Assembly: GCA_049515555.1 (NCBI GenBank) | Contig: JBEKTY010000186.1 | Coordinates: forward strand, 1 to 14,535 | Direction of reading: 5' to 3' | DNA: 14,535 nt | Source: JBEKTY01 sp049515555 | GTDB taxonomy: Bacteria > Planctomycetota > Planctomycetia > Pirellulales > Thermoguttaceae | Part shown: positions 14,434 through 14,535 of the stretch, piece by piece | Position numbering within the stretch: the first letter of the stretch is position 1 | How the letters are laid out: the number at the start of each line of letters is the position of its first letter | Notes under the pieces: generated by a model | Databases searched by the model: none | What the model saw: only the letters and a program-made list of their open reading frames with translations | Told to the model about the DNA's origin: nothing | Position numbers and translations under genes: made by a program

Positions 14434-14535
14434 TCAAGGCCATTTGCAGCGGATGAGATCTTTCAGGTAGATGCCCATTTTCCGCAGTTTTTTGCGTGTT
14501 CGTTTGATGTGCGACTCGCGGGCCGTGGCGATGCG
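14434..14535 (-). CDS. C-terminal end of an unrecognised gene, cut by the right edge
   Basis: A minus-strand frame enters from the right edge and ends at TGA (complement of 14434-14436) after 33 codons. The peptide is basic, including the stretch ESHIKRTRKKLRKMGIYLKD, and could be the last helices of a DNA- or RNA-binding protein, but no family is recognisable. It converges with the reductase fusion, with 53 nt between the stops and no clear terminator. Confidence 0.4.
   Translation of the reverse strand, partial: RIATARESHIKRTRKKLRKMGIYLKDLIRCKWP

Noticed and set aside
10925..14443. A 1172-residue open frame on the minus strand, antisense to the reductase fusion
   Set aside because: It is Ala/Gly/Val/Asp-rich with no motif, covers the whole fusion gene and even the palindrome, and arises from GC-rich codon usage. 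The plus strand holds the clear enzyme motifs.

Overview
The window looks like a piece of a planctomycete chromosome, probably of the Pirellulales type. It is GC-rich. It has an ECF sigma factor overlapping a membrane-anchored Ser/Thr kinase with TPR repeats, a pairing typical of Planctomycetota. It also has Pro-rich exported proteins and many small palindromic intergenic repeats. The assignment rests on gene style only; there is no rRNA marker.

Layout, left to right. (1) The minus-strand operon sigma factor (4076-3429) then kinase (3436-143) has an 8-nt gene overlap and possibly a third gene starting at 46 and leaving the window. (2) On the plus strand, two secreted Pro-rich proteins follow each other. 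The first (4427-5224) ends in a charged coiled-coil domain. The second (5304-6770) consists mostly of seven near-identical repeats of about 49 residues. (3) A 513-base intergenic stretch holds a terminator-like hairpin and a long nested palindrome. (4) A plus-strand membrane-anchored protein (7293-8597) has a C-terminal Cys/His domain that looks NlpC/P60-like. (5) Convergent to it is a minus-strand two-component operon: a receiver-only response regulator (10646-10245), then a hybrid histidine kinase with a FixL-like PAS domain (10235-8613). (6) Divergent from that operon, a 1112-residue fusion enzyme (11042-14380) joins a siroheme nitrite/sulfite reductase, a GltD-type NAD(P)H/FAD oxidoreductase and a double [4Fe-4S] ferredoxin domain. 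(7) The C-terminal end of an unrecognised minus-strand gene enters from the right edge.

How the parts may work together (inference): the sigma/kinase pair is a signalling module, and its kinase carries a Pro/Gly-rich tract like those of the neighbouring exported proteins. The FixL-like sensor shares an intergenic control region with the reductase fusion, which suggests oxygen- or redox-linked control of nitrite or sulfite reduction. The response regulator has no DNA-binding domain, so direct control is not shown.

The most unusual items are the reductase-diaphorase-ferredoxin fusion, the FixL-like PAS with the proximal His conserved, an 80-bp palindromic element read in frame inside the protein kinase domain, and two copies of a dispersed nested-palindrome element of about 100-117 bp. 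One of these copies lies between the reductase promoter and its start codon.
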